DNA of 64,000 bases, taken from positions 541,136 through 605,135 of the forward strand of contig CABFPE010000021.1 in assembly GCA_900660155.1 (NCBI GenBank), given 5' to 3'. Position numbers and translations under genes: made by a program. Position 1 is the first letter of the stretch. Every line of letters begins with the position of its first letter. Of the stretch, positions 12,501 through 25,554 are shown piece after piece. This DNA comes from Hofstenia miamia. Taxonomy: Eukaryota; Xenacoelomorpha; Acoela; Hofsteniidae. A model generated the notes under the pieces. It saw only the letters and a program-made list of their open reading frames with translations. It was not told where the DNA came from and did no database searches.

Positions 12501-15500
12501 TGGTTTTGAGTGTTTTTTCAAACGTTATTTATATATTTGTGCAACAATTAATCATGAAAAAGCATAGAAAGATAGTCGCTATCATGAGATTTTTTAATAT
12601 TCCAATCAAATATGCTACTATGAAATTTAAAGATCAAAAGTTGGCTTAGCTTGAGAAATATACATTACTAAGCTTTTTAGTTTTTTGTGAGAATTAGCTC
12701 ATACTTTACTAATTATCAAATGCAACATTTTGATAAAAAAATTGCACCAAGCTATGCAATTGTGAACGTGGAACATTGGTACTCAACATCTATTAAATGC
12801 TCATTTTTTCGTACAGGCCACTTAGTTCTAATTGTTAACAGAAAATTTTGTTTGAGGACAAAGAGCTAATTGCGTTCCTGGCGTTTCTTCTGTTATAAAA
12901 AAACTTAAATGTTTAGTAAACTTCTAGTAATATATTCCAAACTTGCTCAAATTTGTGGTTTTCTGTCTCTTAGTCTCAGTTCCTATATAAATAATATTAA
13001 TGAAAATAACTTAAAGACAATGTTTTCATCAGTAATTGCATTTAATCGTGCTATGTACTGGTTAACAGGCTCATTCCTTTAGGATATTTTATAGTTTGGA
13101 AAAAATTGGTAATTTCGCAAATTGGCATATTATATAAATGTGGAATTTAAAATGATAAATTACTAAGTAAAATTTATAAATGATATTTTTTAATGTCATG
13201 TATACAATTACTAACCTGTGTTTTAAAAAATAATAGAATTTGTCATTAAAATCTATAATAATTGAGATAATGTATTTTCTTCTGTAAATTCCTGGTTGTA
13301 CTCCGAAATTAGTTTTACAATAATTCAATTAAATGGAATAATATTATTAAAAAGAACTAATGGCTATTGAGTGGGTTAAAAGTTGGCTGGAGAGTTGTTC
13401 ATTAAGAAATACAGTTTTAAACACGAGAAGTACAATTAGTGGAAGTTGGTAAGGCCTCTTGACCTTCAGAGATCTCGTTGATTAAGTAGTTTGGAGAAAA
13501 AATTAATTAATTTATTTTTCAGAGATCTCGTTTTCTAGAGCAGAATTGCAATTTCATTTTCAAATTATGTCAATTGATAAACTACGCAATAGTTCCAAGG
13601 CGTACATTAAAATAAAACGATTACTGCCAATCCCCCATATCACAAAATACTTTGCTAATTTACCAAATTAACTTAGCAATTTATTTCATTAGTAATAAAC
13701 CACTTAATATACGATAGTTATTCCTCCTTTTAAATTTGCTTTAAAAATTTGTATTGAAAAATGGGATCGATAAAATTCTGAGTCCGCGTAAAGACCCAAT
13801 AAACTTTTAAAAATATATTAAAATGCATAAAGATTTTTCATAATTTAGCTTTTTTAGGACAAAATATTGTTTAGATTAAGTGAATTTGCTACTGTACTAA
13901 ATGACATAAAATAGCACTCAGCCAGAGGTTTTTATTAAACTACACAAAAGTATTCATTGCCGCATATTACACAAAGCTAAATGTAACTTTAACAAAAATT
14001 AGCCAAAATCGTTGTTAATTATTATCATTATTTTTTAAAATTCATCAAAGAATAAATAAAATATAAAAAATTGCAGGGGGTTTACTTGGGTAATTTTTGT
14101 ACGGAGCCCATTAAATCACATTTGTAATGGCAAACGGTTTTTATATTATTTAATATGATGATTTAATTTTGCACATAATGAAGGCCAGCAACACTTCTTT
14201 TAAAATTATATTCTAGTTTATTTGATAATTTTTTAAATTCCCTATATATTTAAAAATAAATAGAGCCTATTGTAACTTTTGGCTAACATCAACATAATTT
14301 TTGAAGCACCTTTTTAATGATGCCTCATTTTTCATAGACCAGCGTTTATCAAGCTCATTTACACTCAAAATGATAATTGAAGTAAAAAAATTTTGTAGGC
14401 ATAGACAAATAAGTAAATTTAAAAAATTGAAATTTTGATGATTTAATCAGTCAGTGGTGTTAAAAAATAAAAGCATCAATAAAGATAATAATTATTAAAT
14501 AGATAAATACAATAAAGTGCGCATGCCTTCCCTTATTGTTAAGCTTGTTATTTATTATGTATTTAAAAATGACAGAAGAAATGTTTATTCATAGTGATCT
14601 CAAACATTTCAATGTCATGATGTTCCTTGTCAAGGGCTGTAATGTATGTAGAATAGAGTACTGAGTAAGATTGTATTATATGACAGCAACATGTTGAATT
14701 TTAATCTCAAATTTACACTGGACATAAATTCACATTTCTTCATTTGATAATCTATTTGTTCCAATTGTAGATTCAATACACAATATTGTAAGCTATTGTA
14801 TAATTTCATAACAGAGAAAACACCATAATTATCAAAACTTGAAACCCTAATCCGCCCCAAGAAATTTACTACCAGAAAAATTTCTAAATGGATCTAATAC
14901 CCCTTATAGACTTCAGCAACTAATTAATAAAAGTGGACTGGCATTTGACATGTAAAAATTATCACGGTAGTATTTAGTCTATGAAATTATATACATGTGG
15001 ATTTATTTTTTTGCTAGTTTTACTTACAAATATATATAAAAATGGAATAAACACCACCCCAAACCTACCTTACTCAAATATTTACTGCTCAAAGCCACTC
15101 GATCTGAAAGCTTCCTGCCCAAACCAATGGCGGATTCAGATTAGGGCGTTTGGGTGATCGCCCCGTCCCCTCCGCCTAAAAACCAGTGCCATTCTTCATT
15201 TTCTCAATAAATATAATCAAACAATGCAAGCTTACCGCACATGCGGTGAACCCAACAGCTCCCAACAGCCCAGTGGCCATGAATTAATCCTTCTTTAACA
15301 ATTTTTCAATAATAATTATGCAGTGGGTTAATCAGATTAAACAATAAATCCACATTTCAACATTGCAAAAAAAATATCCACCCTGAGCTTAGCCCTATCC
15401 GATCTATTACACAGGTTACTTCGGGTACCTGATGTCACTCTCTATTTCATGCACATTCAAAAAGTTCATAGAAAGGTCAATTTAAGGCAGTGGTGATAAG

Positions 15501-17907
15501 TTTATGCAAAATTAACTTGCACACATGCTGAGGTTTCCATTCTTCATGTCGAAACAAAGACGCAGTATACCACAAAGCAAGAATATGTTCACTAGATTTT
15601 GCTATTTTTGAAGTGATTTTTGGGTGATTTTCAATAATACATTTGTCAACTCTTCTTAATAATCAAAATTTGTTAAATACAAATACATGTAAATATTTTA
15701 AATTAAAATATGTTTTGACTCTATACAAGCTATGAGTTCAATATTTTATACTTATGCAACTACAATTATACCTATGTGGCCTTTCTAGACTGAAAATAAT
15801 GTACTGAATGGATGTGTACAGATGAAAGTGCAAAGGATAAGTAATCATTTCTGTACTAAAATTTATTTGAATCCCAATACTACATTGCATAATCATAATC
15901 AGACTACTTAACTACACCAACAGAAAATATGCATAATTTTGATTCATCCAAAGAATACTAATATATTCTAATCATCTCTGATTTATCAGAAACCATAATG
16001 TTTTAATTTGAATCTTTTATTAACTACATCTGATATATGTATTTCTCATTGCCCTAACATAGCCATGCAGCATTAAATGATTTCATAAAATCAGTGAAAA
16101 ATTAAACAGGTCTATCAACCAGCACAATCTATACCTTTTATAGTTAAAATATATTTCTAAATGTTCTAAGATCTCTAAATGATTTTGTATTTTTCATCAG
16201 ATATGTGTATGTCATGTATCTTTGGGAATAAATAATTAGATCTCCTGTTCCTAGTATAATACCATGAAGGATGGAATCATTTGTTGCTGGATATATGGAC
16301 ACTGTAATATAAGGTAAGTTCTCTATATGACAAAAAATATTGACTGCGCTGCTTAAGACTTAAGAAACTTCCTTATTTATGTCCAGATAAACTTCATAAA
16401 TTATAGCTTCTCCTCACCCTATATTAGAATTTGAGTCCAAAACAACAAGGCACCATTATTGGTCAAATTATTATATTTTCATATAAATTATTAAGTATTG
16501 TTGCAGTATTATTGTAACCATTAATTGGGCAAATTATTCTTAAACTTTGTGATATGCAGGGTAAAGTTATAGTAAAAATACCTTCTATACATTTACCACA
16601 TCTTTTGAAATTTATATATTGGAATTGTAAGAAGAAGAACCATACTTAAAAAGTCATGTAGTTCTTCAATATATATGATTTAATAATTAATATACTAGGA
16701 TTATCCCAAAATCATGTGCAAACAGTCATGTTACTGTCCATGTGGGGTTATCTTTTATTTATTTGCACTTTTAAAACTCATATGTACAGTATATGTATAG
16801 CAATATTGCAATTTCAAGTGTGACTGGATTTAGGCTGATTGCTTATAATCAATATATTGGGTGCATATTGTTTGTGTCATTCTCTGGTAAGATTGTAAAT
16901 TGAGGAGTGAGTCAAATTATAGTATGCAATCACATTTTTGTAAAAGGCGTGTGCATTGCAAGCCAACATTGTGCAACACTTATAGTCTATTCTTAAGATA
17001 AGATATTCTATCTAAAGGAACTAGCTGACTGCTCAACAGTGCATACCAAACAGAGTGAAAAAACATTCTCAATCAAAGTAGTAGTTGTTCTATTTTAAAT
17101 TTAGTAAGAATTTCATTTACATATAAGATTATTTTGAGAATATATTTTTAAAATATATTTTTAGGCACTGAATACAATACAGTTTCATTGGTATTTGTTG
17201 ATTGGTTTTCAGATCCTGCTTTAATAGTTTCCTCTTCCAATTATATATTAAATACTAACTATTGTTTCCCTAAACATTAACATATTTCATTCAGAATGTA
17301 TCAATGCTATGCATTCAAAATCCACCAAAATTTAAGTTATTATATGAAGTTCAATATGTTTTAACATTGAGATGATATACATTGCAGAGTTTTCTCATTT
17401 TAGTATTTTTATATGATAACATCAACCTAATATATTGATATCCAAAATATCATTTTGTAAAAACATTTCAGGTAAATATTAATTAGCTAAATCACTCTGT
17501 ATGGAATATGCATCTGAAATAAATCAGATAGAAATATTGAATGTTGCAATAATTACAAAAACAAAGCTTATTTTGTTATTTAACAGAACTCAGAATTTCA
17601 TTTCTTCATAATATGAAATATGAGAGGTTGTTTTTCATATATTTGGGAGTACATGCATTTAATGAATATATTGTTCTGAGTTGTAAACAATTATTTTGCT
17701 ATTGATTTTCAAAGGAATTTACTACAAATGAATACTGGAAATTCAAAGATATTGTGCACATCCACTTAAATGATCAACAATGGTGAAAGTGACCCCTTAG
17801 CTTCAAAGCTCAGCAAAACTTTCTGTTTTATATATACACAGTGAACAAATGTTACACATTTTATTATTGAATTTGGTGAAGTGTTTCTACAAAAAATATG
17901 AAGGTTC
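6304..17907. other. Long gene-free AT-rich stretch
   Basis: I could not support any gene here. A TA microsatellite lies at 6556-6586. Short GC-richer phrases near 6850-6890 and 15125-15185 share ggcg-attcaga and look like transposon scraps. The segment 11100-11540 has more even base composition and several TTAATT/AATTAA motifs but no open frame. Open frames of 60-79 codons at 10770, 12687, 13089 and 14630 look like chance. Confidence 0.5.
6556..6586. repeat. (TA)n microsatellite
   Basis: Uninterrupted TA dinucleotide run of about 31 bp. Confidence 0.9.
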
Positions 17908-18529
17908 CATCCACTTATCAAAAATTAAGACAAGCTTGAATCCAAAATTTTATTGTTTGAATTACTTTATATACATAAAAATTTTAATAAAATTCTAAAT
18001 ATCATGATTAACTCCATCTAGGGAGAGAAAGTTGTAATTATTGTCATTTTCAGAAATATTTCAAATTTATATATATTTTGAATTCAAATTCATTAATTTC
18101 ATATTCAAATTCATTCTAGTGCCAGACATTTTGTAATGGTTATTGTGAGTAAATTTATATTTTATTCACATTAATTTTACATTGGTACTTTTACCTATAT
18201 AAGGAACATTCAAACCAACATAGTGTGGCATTGATGGGAAATCAGCATGTGTTCCTACTAATCTATCTTATTGAGGGTTTTGAATCAATGTGTGGATTGA
18301 CCAATGCTACTAAAATAACTAACTATTCCTGCCTATATACCACATTCAGCCAACCCAATACAGATAACCTTTTAGAAGAGTTGTATAAGACTAGAGCACT
18401 ACTAAGATTGAGAAGTAAGAAGCCCTAACTCTTGGGTGCAACTGGTGACCTTAGTGTTAATTAAATAACCTAAGCTCAGTGCATTTCTCATCTGATGCAA
18501 TTTAGGTGAAAGCAATAATGATAAATTTC
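17908..18529. repeat. 622-bp duplicated segment, copy 1
   Basis: This segment recurs at 28927-29548 with only about two base differences that I could see. It contains a 67-codon plus-strand open frame (18225-18428) present in both copies. The frame resembles no family I know, and I do not call it a gene. Copy 2 ends exactly at a single-N joint, so the duplication may be a scaffolding product or a very recent real copy. Confidence 0.85.
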
Positions 18530-18783
18530 ATTATGGATGAATAGCCCTAACCATATGCCTAACCTAAAAAAAGAAGCAACTTTAATTTTGTTAAAAATTG
18601 TTACAAAAAATTTGTTGTTATGCTACAATTCAAAATTTGCCAAAATTGAATTCAAAATTCTTTGCAAATATCTCAGCCTATAAAGTCTTTGATGAAGGGA
18701 TTTAATGTTTTTGGAATGGAAAGAAGTTGAACTTGAATGACCTTGCAGAACTTGATTAGAAGTGAAATCAATGCTCAAACTCA

Positions 18784-20216
18784 GTCTTGATAAAAAATCC
18801 ACATGAAAATTCCATAAAATTTGAATTATTTATAATTTCAGTTTCTTTAATTATTGCAAATAATTACTTTTTAGCTTAAGAAACTTGAATTATCATAAAA
18901 TAAACTATATTTTAACCAAAAAAACTTGGAATTAGAAAAAATTTGATTAAATGCAAAATGTTATTCAAAAATACTTCAACTAATACTTGAAACATAATAA
19001 CTCAAACTTAAACTGCATAACTCAAAATCTTGTTGCAAAAACCTTGGTTTTATGTGATAGAAAGCATGCCATATTGAATAAGCCTTTATTCAACATGAAC
19101 TAAAATATAATATACTTTATGTTGAATGAAATTGATATTAAATATAATACAGCTTATTACACAAGCATTATTCAACATGAACAAATGTATAACAAGCTTT
19201 ATTTTACAAGTAATTTACTAAAAAATAACAAACCAAATGAAACTTAGCAATGTTCATAATGAATAGAATTGCAATATTTCATTAAAAAATTAAATGGCTG
19301 AGTGAACTAAGCAAACAATTATTGTTCTAATATCAAAAAATTGCCCATTATTTTTAATCCATTAAAAATAAATTTCAGGGCTATTATTTACAGAGAATGA
19401 GATTTGATCCTGAAATAATATATTTTAGAAGAGAGACTTCAATTCAATTAAATTCTTCAATTCCAATTCCAATTTTTTGTGATTCAATCTTAATTCTAAG
19501 ACCTATGTACCAAAAATGTCAGTTTCAATTCCAAATTCAATTGCATTGTCAGTAAAATATATAATACATAAATTATATATCTTTTATATTTCCCTAATTT
19601 TAATCATAGTGAACTATCTTACAAAAGGCTGTGTTGTAAGTTGGTTGTTATTTGGGCCTAAGTCAAGGTGATATATTTTAGATAAATAAATATGTTCAGC
19701 TAAAAATCAAAACGTTTCAGTGTAGAAGTTAATGATGTATTGAACTTAAATTTTACTGCTAAATTATTGTGTGAAATTTTTAAAAATAATTTTACATATA
19801 GGAAAATCAAAGGGCCAATATATTTTAGCAGTGACTCAAATAAATTCCATCTCCTTTGGAAGGTTGGTGCTGCTATTGTTGAAGAGTGTGTGGCATTAAT
19901 AAAACAACTTTCAATTTCTTCATAAAAGCATAATTTTTACTTGTTGGCTCTTAAACAATATTCAAGATAGATCTCATCTTAACATTATTGGAAACTGACT
20001 CATTCTTTTGGTTGGTACTTTTTATCAACATACGAAATCTTGAAACCAACATAGGGAACCTTGAGATAGACATAGCAAATCGTTAAGACAATATGAACAA
20101 AAATTTAGCATGAATGAGGTATGAAGATTAATAACATTAGATGGGTCATTTAAAATTTTCTCATATGTACATTAAAATATTTATCTGAATTTTTGTTATG
20201 AAATCAAGTATAATAT
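18784..20216. repeat. Tandem segment, longer copy (1433 bp)
   Basis: The sequence from 18784 restarts after the N at 20217. The second copy lacks 19311-19839 (529 bp, two-base homology at the junction) and otherwise differs at only a few bases. The 529-bp segment includes most of a 61-codon open frame at 19740-19925 of unknown nature. The pattern fits two alleles of one locus placed in tandem. Confidence 0.85.
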
Positions 20217-20217
20217 N

Positions 20218-21121
20218 GTCTTGATAAAAAATCCACATGAAAATTCCATAAAATTTGAATTATTTATAATTTCAGTTTCTTTAATTATTGCAAATAATTA
20301 CTTTTTAGCTTAAGAAACTTGAATTATCATAAAATAAACTATATTTTAACCAAAAAAACTTGGAATTAGAAAAAATTTGATTAAATGCAAAATGTTATTC
20401 AAAAATACTTCAACTAATACTTGAAACATAATAACTCAAACTTAAACTGCATAACTCAAAATCTTGTTGCAAAAACCTTGGTTTTATGTGATAGAAAGCA
20501 TGCCATATTGAATAAGCCTTTATTCAACATGAACTAAAATATAATATACTTTATGTTGAATGAAATTGATATTAAATATAATACAGCTTATTACACAAGC
20601 ATTATTCAACATGAACAAATGTATAACAAGCTTTATTTTACAAGTAATTTACTAAAAAATAACAAACCAAATGAAACTTAGCAATGTTCATAATGAATAG
20701 AATTGCAATATTTCATTAAAAAATTAAATGGCTGAGTGAACTAAATAAATTCCATCTCCTTTGGAAGGTTGGTGCTGCTACTGTTGAAGAGTGTGTGGCA
20801 TTAATAAAACAACTTTCAATTTCTTCATAAAAGCATAATTTTTACTTGTTGGCTCTTAAACAATATTCAAGATAGATCTCATCTTAACATTATTGGAAAC
20901 TGACTCATTCTTTTGGTTGGTACTTTTTATCAACATACGAAATCTTGAAACCGACATAGGGAACCTTGAGATAGACATAGCAAATCGTTAAGACAATATG
21001 AACAAAAATTTAGCATGAATGAGGTATGAAGATTAATAACATTAGATGGGTCATTTAAAATTTTCTCATATGTACATTAAAATATTTATCTGAGTTTTTG
21101 TTATGAAATCAAGTATAATAT
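20218..21121. repeat. Tandem segment, shorter copy (904 bp)
   Basis: Near-identical to 18784-19310 joined to 19840-20216. It starts directly after the single N at 20217. The few substitutions and one deletion look like allelic variation and not an old duplication. Confidence 0.85.
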
Positions 21122-21317
21122 TTAATAATTTAGTCTAGATTACAACTCAAAATACAACTGCTAAAACTAAATTTTGATGTCTCTTTCGATATAATTGATA
21201 CGTATACCTCATTCATGCTAAATTTTTTGTTCATATTGTCATAACGATTTGCTATGTCGATCTCAAGGTTCCCTATGTCGGTTTCAAGATTTCGTATGTT
21301 GATAAAAAGTACCAACC
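20915..21317. repeat. Foldback repeat with arms of about 113 bp
   Basis: The stretch 20915-21027 (starting ggttggtactttttatcaac) reappears reverse-complemented at 21204-21317 with a handful of changes, around a spacer of about 175 bp. A third copy of the left arm lies at about 20008-20120 within the longer tandem copy. Transcription would give a long stem. The open frames across it (21130-21420 minus, 21254-21508 plus) are by-products. Confidence 0.7.
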
Positions 21318-22928
21318 CATTCTTTTGTAAGATCATTTGCCAAATTTTCATTAACCAAATAGTTGACGAGTTTTCTCGTGAGAAAATAAGTAGACGAAAT
21401 TTAAACCAATTTTGTGCCAATTACTACCAAATAATGAAAACTGATTATATCGAAGCGTTAGTATTCATGCTATTATACATATTTTTCAATTATATTTGGG
21501 ATTTTTAGGAAAGACTTGAAATAATTCTTCAAAGTATGCCGTTTAGTTGTTGACTTTAAATTTGTATTTATCGAGTCGCTTTGAATGTAATGTTTGCCAT
21601 TCAGCAAAAATCGAATTGAAGAAAAATAGGCATCAGAATTAAGAGTCTCGTTTTAACATGAACACTGTTATGATTGTCTGTTAACATAATTACTATTAAT
21701 ATAAATATTTATATAGTATATATAACCATACCATGTTCACTCACAATATCTCCGCACACCAGATCACCGAAGTCAAACGAAGGCAGCAAAAATCGAATCG
21801 AAATTAATATTAGGTCTTATTTAAATGCCTGAAATGACTAGAAAATTCTACATTTAATGTTTACAGTAATGTGAATTTGAACTTAGCAATATGAAAGATT
21901 TACATATCTAATGAAAGCTATATTTCCTGAGCATTTTTTTCCATTTCAGTTTATGGAATACATATTTAGAAATAATTGCATATGAGTGTAATGGCGTTCA
22001 CGTTTGGCACTACATTAACAACAAGTATATTTCAAAATTTCAGATGATATTTTTCATGGACATTTGGACACGTTTTTCTAAGGGAGAATTTCGATTTTGA
22101 GAAATTTCAAAAGTTTGAGATTTGCTTGTTAAAAAGTAGCAACCCTGGTTCGAAGGTAATTGTCCCTATCTTGGATAGACGCTGTTCGCCAAAACAGAAG
22201 TAGCAAAGCAGAATCTTAATTAGAAGAAAATATAGGAATCTGAAAGCTGGCCTTTGATTTTGCATCAAAATATTGTCCTGTTCCTGACAAAAACATGGCA
22301 ATTTCCACAATGACTACTCGTAGAGCTCCTCAGCAAAAATGATCATTTGATGAAAATTAGGGATAAAAATAAACGGAAACATTCAGGATTCTCTACTTTT
22401 ACCAGATTTTCAAAACAATTTTTTGGAAGGGTGTGTTCTCATGAATGATAGTGTTTTACCTTTAGAGAATAATGACATTTTACTTTTGTCGTCTTGCATG
22501 TCTTACTTTAATAAAAAAGTGAGCCACCGCGCTTTTTAATTCAATGCAATTGAATAATGAGCATCACACGTATATTTTCATGTCCCATTCTTTTACTTCT
22601 ACATTTATACTGGTTAATATTGCTTGTGAGATTATGGTTATGTAATTGAAATTTTTGCTATGCACTAACATGTCAATAACTATGAGACTGGGTTTATTTT
22701 CTCCTAATTTTATTTTTTAATTTTTAGGTTTAAGTGAACGTCATTAACTTTTTATCAATTACTAAGTGCCATAACATTTGCTTTTCCACATTTTTTCCCT
22801 CTACAGTTTATTTAACCAGGGGAAGAGTTTTTGCTGATATGCTAATTCTAGGTTAATTAAATCGTTATAAAAATATTTATTATATTTCTCTGATTTGCAT
22901 AAACCGGAAAATTTATTTTTGTTCTCGT
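21318..22928. other. Nothing recognised
   Basis: AT-rich sequence with no supportable gene, RNA or repeat. The minus-strand frame at 22107-22310 has no recognisable features. Confidence 0.4.
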
Positions 22929-23320
22929 GTGATTTGTACAACAAATAAGTTTCATTTTGAACCTGCTAAGGAATTAGGTACTGCATATGAAAAAATTCAA
23001 TGGATGCATGCAAGACAAATAGCTGATAATCATACTTACGTGCGACAGCATCGTGAATTTATTAAACTTGTTGCTGAGACAGAGACAACATGCTGCTCCA
23101 AAAATGCTACATAATATTTACTGACACCTGAAATAGAATGCTGCAAGGAATCTAAGAATGGTTTGAAGCTTCAATTTGACCAACTAACTGCTCTTGAAAT
23201 TCTTTCAATAATCAGATTAAAGATAGTAGCTAATCAAGACTCACAAAATTTACTCCAAAGTTACAACTCTAAATGGATCGATAACTCACAAAGATCTGAT
23301 GATTTTTTAGAAATATAATA
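22929..23320 (+). pseudogene. Coding-like relic of unknown family
   Basis: Composition and codon-like structure rise here relative to the flanks. One open part (22929-23114) contains the phrase FHFEPAKELGTAYEKIQWMH. A second part further right, in another frame, reads like coding sequence around NGLKLQFDQLTALEILS. Together they suggest a broken gene or an old element of about 130 residues. I do not recognise the family. No promoter, splice site or partner exon could be tied to it. Confidence 0.3.
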
Positions 23321-23929
23321 AATATATTTTCGAATTCGATGCAACGTTATTGAACCATGGCGAGCAGTTAAATTCAATGTTGCATATCATTCAATAGTTG
23401 ATCTTGTTACTGTGCTAAGAAATTATAGCAGATAAGCTGTTTCTGGACACAAATGATAACGTCGTAGGTTTTGCAACTTCAACTTTCCATTTTGATTTTG
23501 CATCTTACGATTGTGATACACGCGGCCAAAGCCTACTACCTGAAATTTAATGTGTTTCTTCCAATTTCTTATACTGTTAGATTAAATGATCTTCCATATT
23601 TTGACAAATTCCTGTGACATAGACATTTAATTATGCATCATATAATTTTATAATATGTGGAACACGATCCAATATTCATGTTACCTTTATTTTTAATCGT
23701 CTTAAGAAACTTGATTTGGTAACTGTTTTACAAGAGGCCAAATTAGTGAGCGCTTGGTGCTAACTCAATGGTACAGCAAATGCTGGCCCTTGACTTATAC
23801 CATAGGCTAAAAGAAAGAGTTATCCTTGACTTGACTGCCCTATAAGACTATATGCACTCATGTCTCAGGAACCAGCGGCACTGCTCGCCACCATTTCACT
23901 AAAACCGAATAGACAGTCTTCACGACCCT
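23321..23929. other. Nothing recognised
   Basis: No open frame or repeat that can be named. The GC content rises slightly toward the right end, where the overlapping contig pieces begin. Confidence 0.4.
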
Positions 23930-24284
23930 CTCCTTCACCGTGTGGACAAATTACACCTTCGGCTACCCTATTGCATAAAGTCTTCTGTAGCATAAAGTAA
24001 CACGCCCTCTAAGGTAGGGCGCAAACGATACAACTTTTGTTGCTAAACCAATTATAGCAAGNTCAACTTGCTGCTAACTTGAATTGGTCTGGGCATATGT
24101 CCTTTCGCCTCCGCAAAGCTAATTCCTCACTCTTTGCCCTCTTCCGCAATGNCTCCTTCACCGTGTGGACAAATTACACCTTCGGCTACCCTATTGCATA
24201 AAGTCTTCTGTAGCATAAAGTAACACGCCCTCTAAGGTAGGGCGCAAACGATACAACTTTTGTTGCTAAACCAATTATAGCAAG
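23930..24284. repeat. Overlapping contig ends separated by a LINE slice (N at 24062 and 24152)
   Basis: The 132 bases 23930-24061 are repeated exactly as 24153-24284. Between them, bounded by single Ns, sits 24063-24151, which is identical to LINE sequence at 26896-26984. The simplest reading is that the two flanking contigs overlap and should be merged, and that the LINE slice was placed in a false gap. Confidence 0.8.
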
Positions 24285-24377
24285 CAATGTGATAGGATAA
24301 TTCTGAAACAATCTTGAATTCCTCCAATGTAGTTTCTTATCTTAATTGGCTTAGCAACAAAATTGGATCGTTTGCGC
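24242..24377. repeat. Imperfect inverted repeat, arms of about 30 bp
   Basis: The arm at 24242-24272 (begins gcgcaaacgatacaactttt) is matched in reverse complement by 24348-24377 with a few differences. The centre is about 75 bp. It may be the ends of a small non-autonomous element. No target duplication was identified. Confidence 0.4.
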
Positions 24378-24416
24378 GAAGCCAAAGCATTGCTGTTACC
24401 CAGGAACCGCCGCATG

Positions 24417-24821
24417 GAGGCTGCTTACTAGGACGGTTTGGGCGCACTGCTCTTAGCATATCCAAAGATCAATCTCGTTTGATCTGGCGTCTATCTTGCA
24501 ATTGTTCAAATCTTCATAGTACGAGTGGCATGAACACGATCAAGTAAAAATNCTTCTCGTTCCTTGTTCCACTCTATGGAACGTTTCCAGAAGCGTGCCT
24601 TCAAATGTCATACAAAGCTGCTTTTCTCAAATTCTCCACTGTCCCGCTGTCACTCTACTTCCATGCCTGTGATCTCCTTCTGTTCNGAGGCTGCTTACTA
24701 GGACGGTTTGGGCGCACTGCTCTTAGCATATCCAAAGATCAATCTCGTTTGATCTGGCGTCTATCTTGCAATTGTTCAAATCTTCATAGTACGAGTGGCA
24801 TGAACACGATCAAGTAAAAAT
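24417..24821. repeat. Overlapping contig ends separated by a LINE slice (N at 24552 and 24686)
   Basis: The 135 bases 24417-24551 recur exactly at 24687-24821. The interposed 24553-24685 is identical to LINE sequence at 27072-27204. This is the same pattern as at 23930-24284. Confidence 0.8.
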
Positions 24822-25040
24822 TTAAGTAGAAGAAATATTTAGCACTTTTTGGTATATAATCTCTCTTTTTGAGATATAGGGCCATATACAGTATTACAAC
24901 CAATCAGAATCGAGCACCCAAACAATAAAAAAATAATAATAAGATTCAAAAGCAATTTATTGCTACAATAAACTAGTACAAAAAAATTATAAACTACAAA
25001 AAGCTATTTACAAATATAATAAATATATATAATATTAAAA

Positions 25041-25212
25041 TGTGTGTGTGTGNTCACTCGCAAATTGGATCTTGATCCTTTTGTTTTCATTACGTTCTCT
25101 AATTCACGCTCTACTCGCTCTGATGATGTTGTCACCTTCTCCATTCGTCGTCCCAAGAAACATCGCACTCTTCACTCGTTTTTCAATCGTGCTTGTACTG
25201 CNTGTGTGTGTG
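25041..25212. repeat. TG microsatellite split by a LINE slice (N at 25053 and 25202)
   Basis: A TG run stops at 25052 and resumes at 25203. Between the two Ns, 25054-25201 is identical to LINE sequence at 27215-27362. The TG run is probably continuous in the real genome. Confidence 0.75.
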
Positions 25213-25371
25213 CATTTTATGCAAAATTTTCAAATGAATGTAGTGTATTATTGTCGCTAAGTAGGTATTAAGCCGGTTAGAGCGCAACAAAACAAACATT
25301 AAAAGTCAAATCAATTGACAACGGGAGCCATCACACAGGATGAAGTACGAGCAGATGGAACAGTAGTCAAT

Positions 25372-25550
25372 GTGAGACAAAGGAACATCGAAGAGGAAAG
25401 ACATCAAAGATTTCTTGAAGGTCATGGGCGAGGAAAAAATCAATGGCAGTCAGTAAGTAATTAGCAGAAGCACAAACACGATTGAAAAACGAGTGAAGGG
25501 TGCGATGTTTCTTGAGACGACGAACAGAGAACGTGACAGTACCATCAGCT
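25372..25550 (-). mobile_element. LINE ORF2 C-terminal fragment, minus strand
   Basis: The minus strand encodes a relative of the C-terminal end of the LINE seen at 27272-27466. Shared phrases include KKHRTLHSFFNR followed by an IDFF motif. It is clearly more diverged from that copy than the N-bounded slices are, so it is a separate, older insertion. It lies immediately left of, and in opposite orientation to, the plus-strand LINE that starts near 25555. Only the 3' end of the ORF remains. Confidence 0.7.
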
Positions 25551-25554
25551 TGTA

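Noticed and set aside
18225-18428. 67-codon open frame repeated at 29244-29447 as a possible small gene
   Set aside because: The copies are part of one near-identical 622-bp duplication, so the shared frame is not evidence of selection. No recognisable motif or splice structure.
22140-22165. ggttcgaag as a tRNA B box
   Set aside because: No A box, cloverleaf or anticodon arm could be placed around it; other gttcga occurrences (about 250 and 58457) fail in the same way.
24314-24817. Repeated short open frames around the phrase CLLGRFGRTALSIS
   Set aside because: They lie in contig ends duplicated by the assembly, partly run across an N, and resemble no known protein.
25042-25271. Open frames containing an unknown residue
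   Set aside because: They are chimaeras of a TG microsatellite and a LINE slice joined through single Ns.
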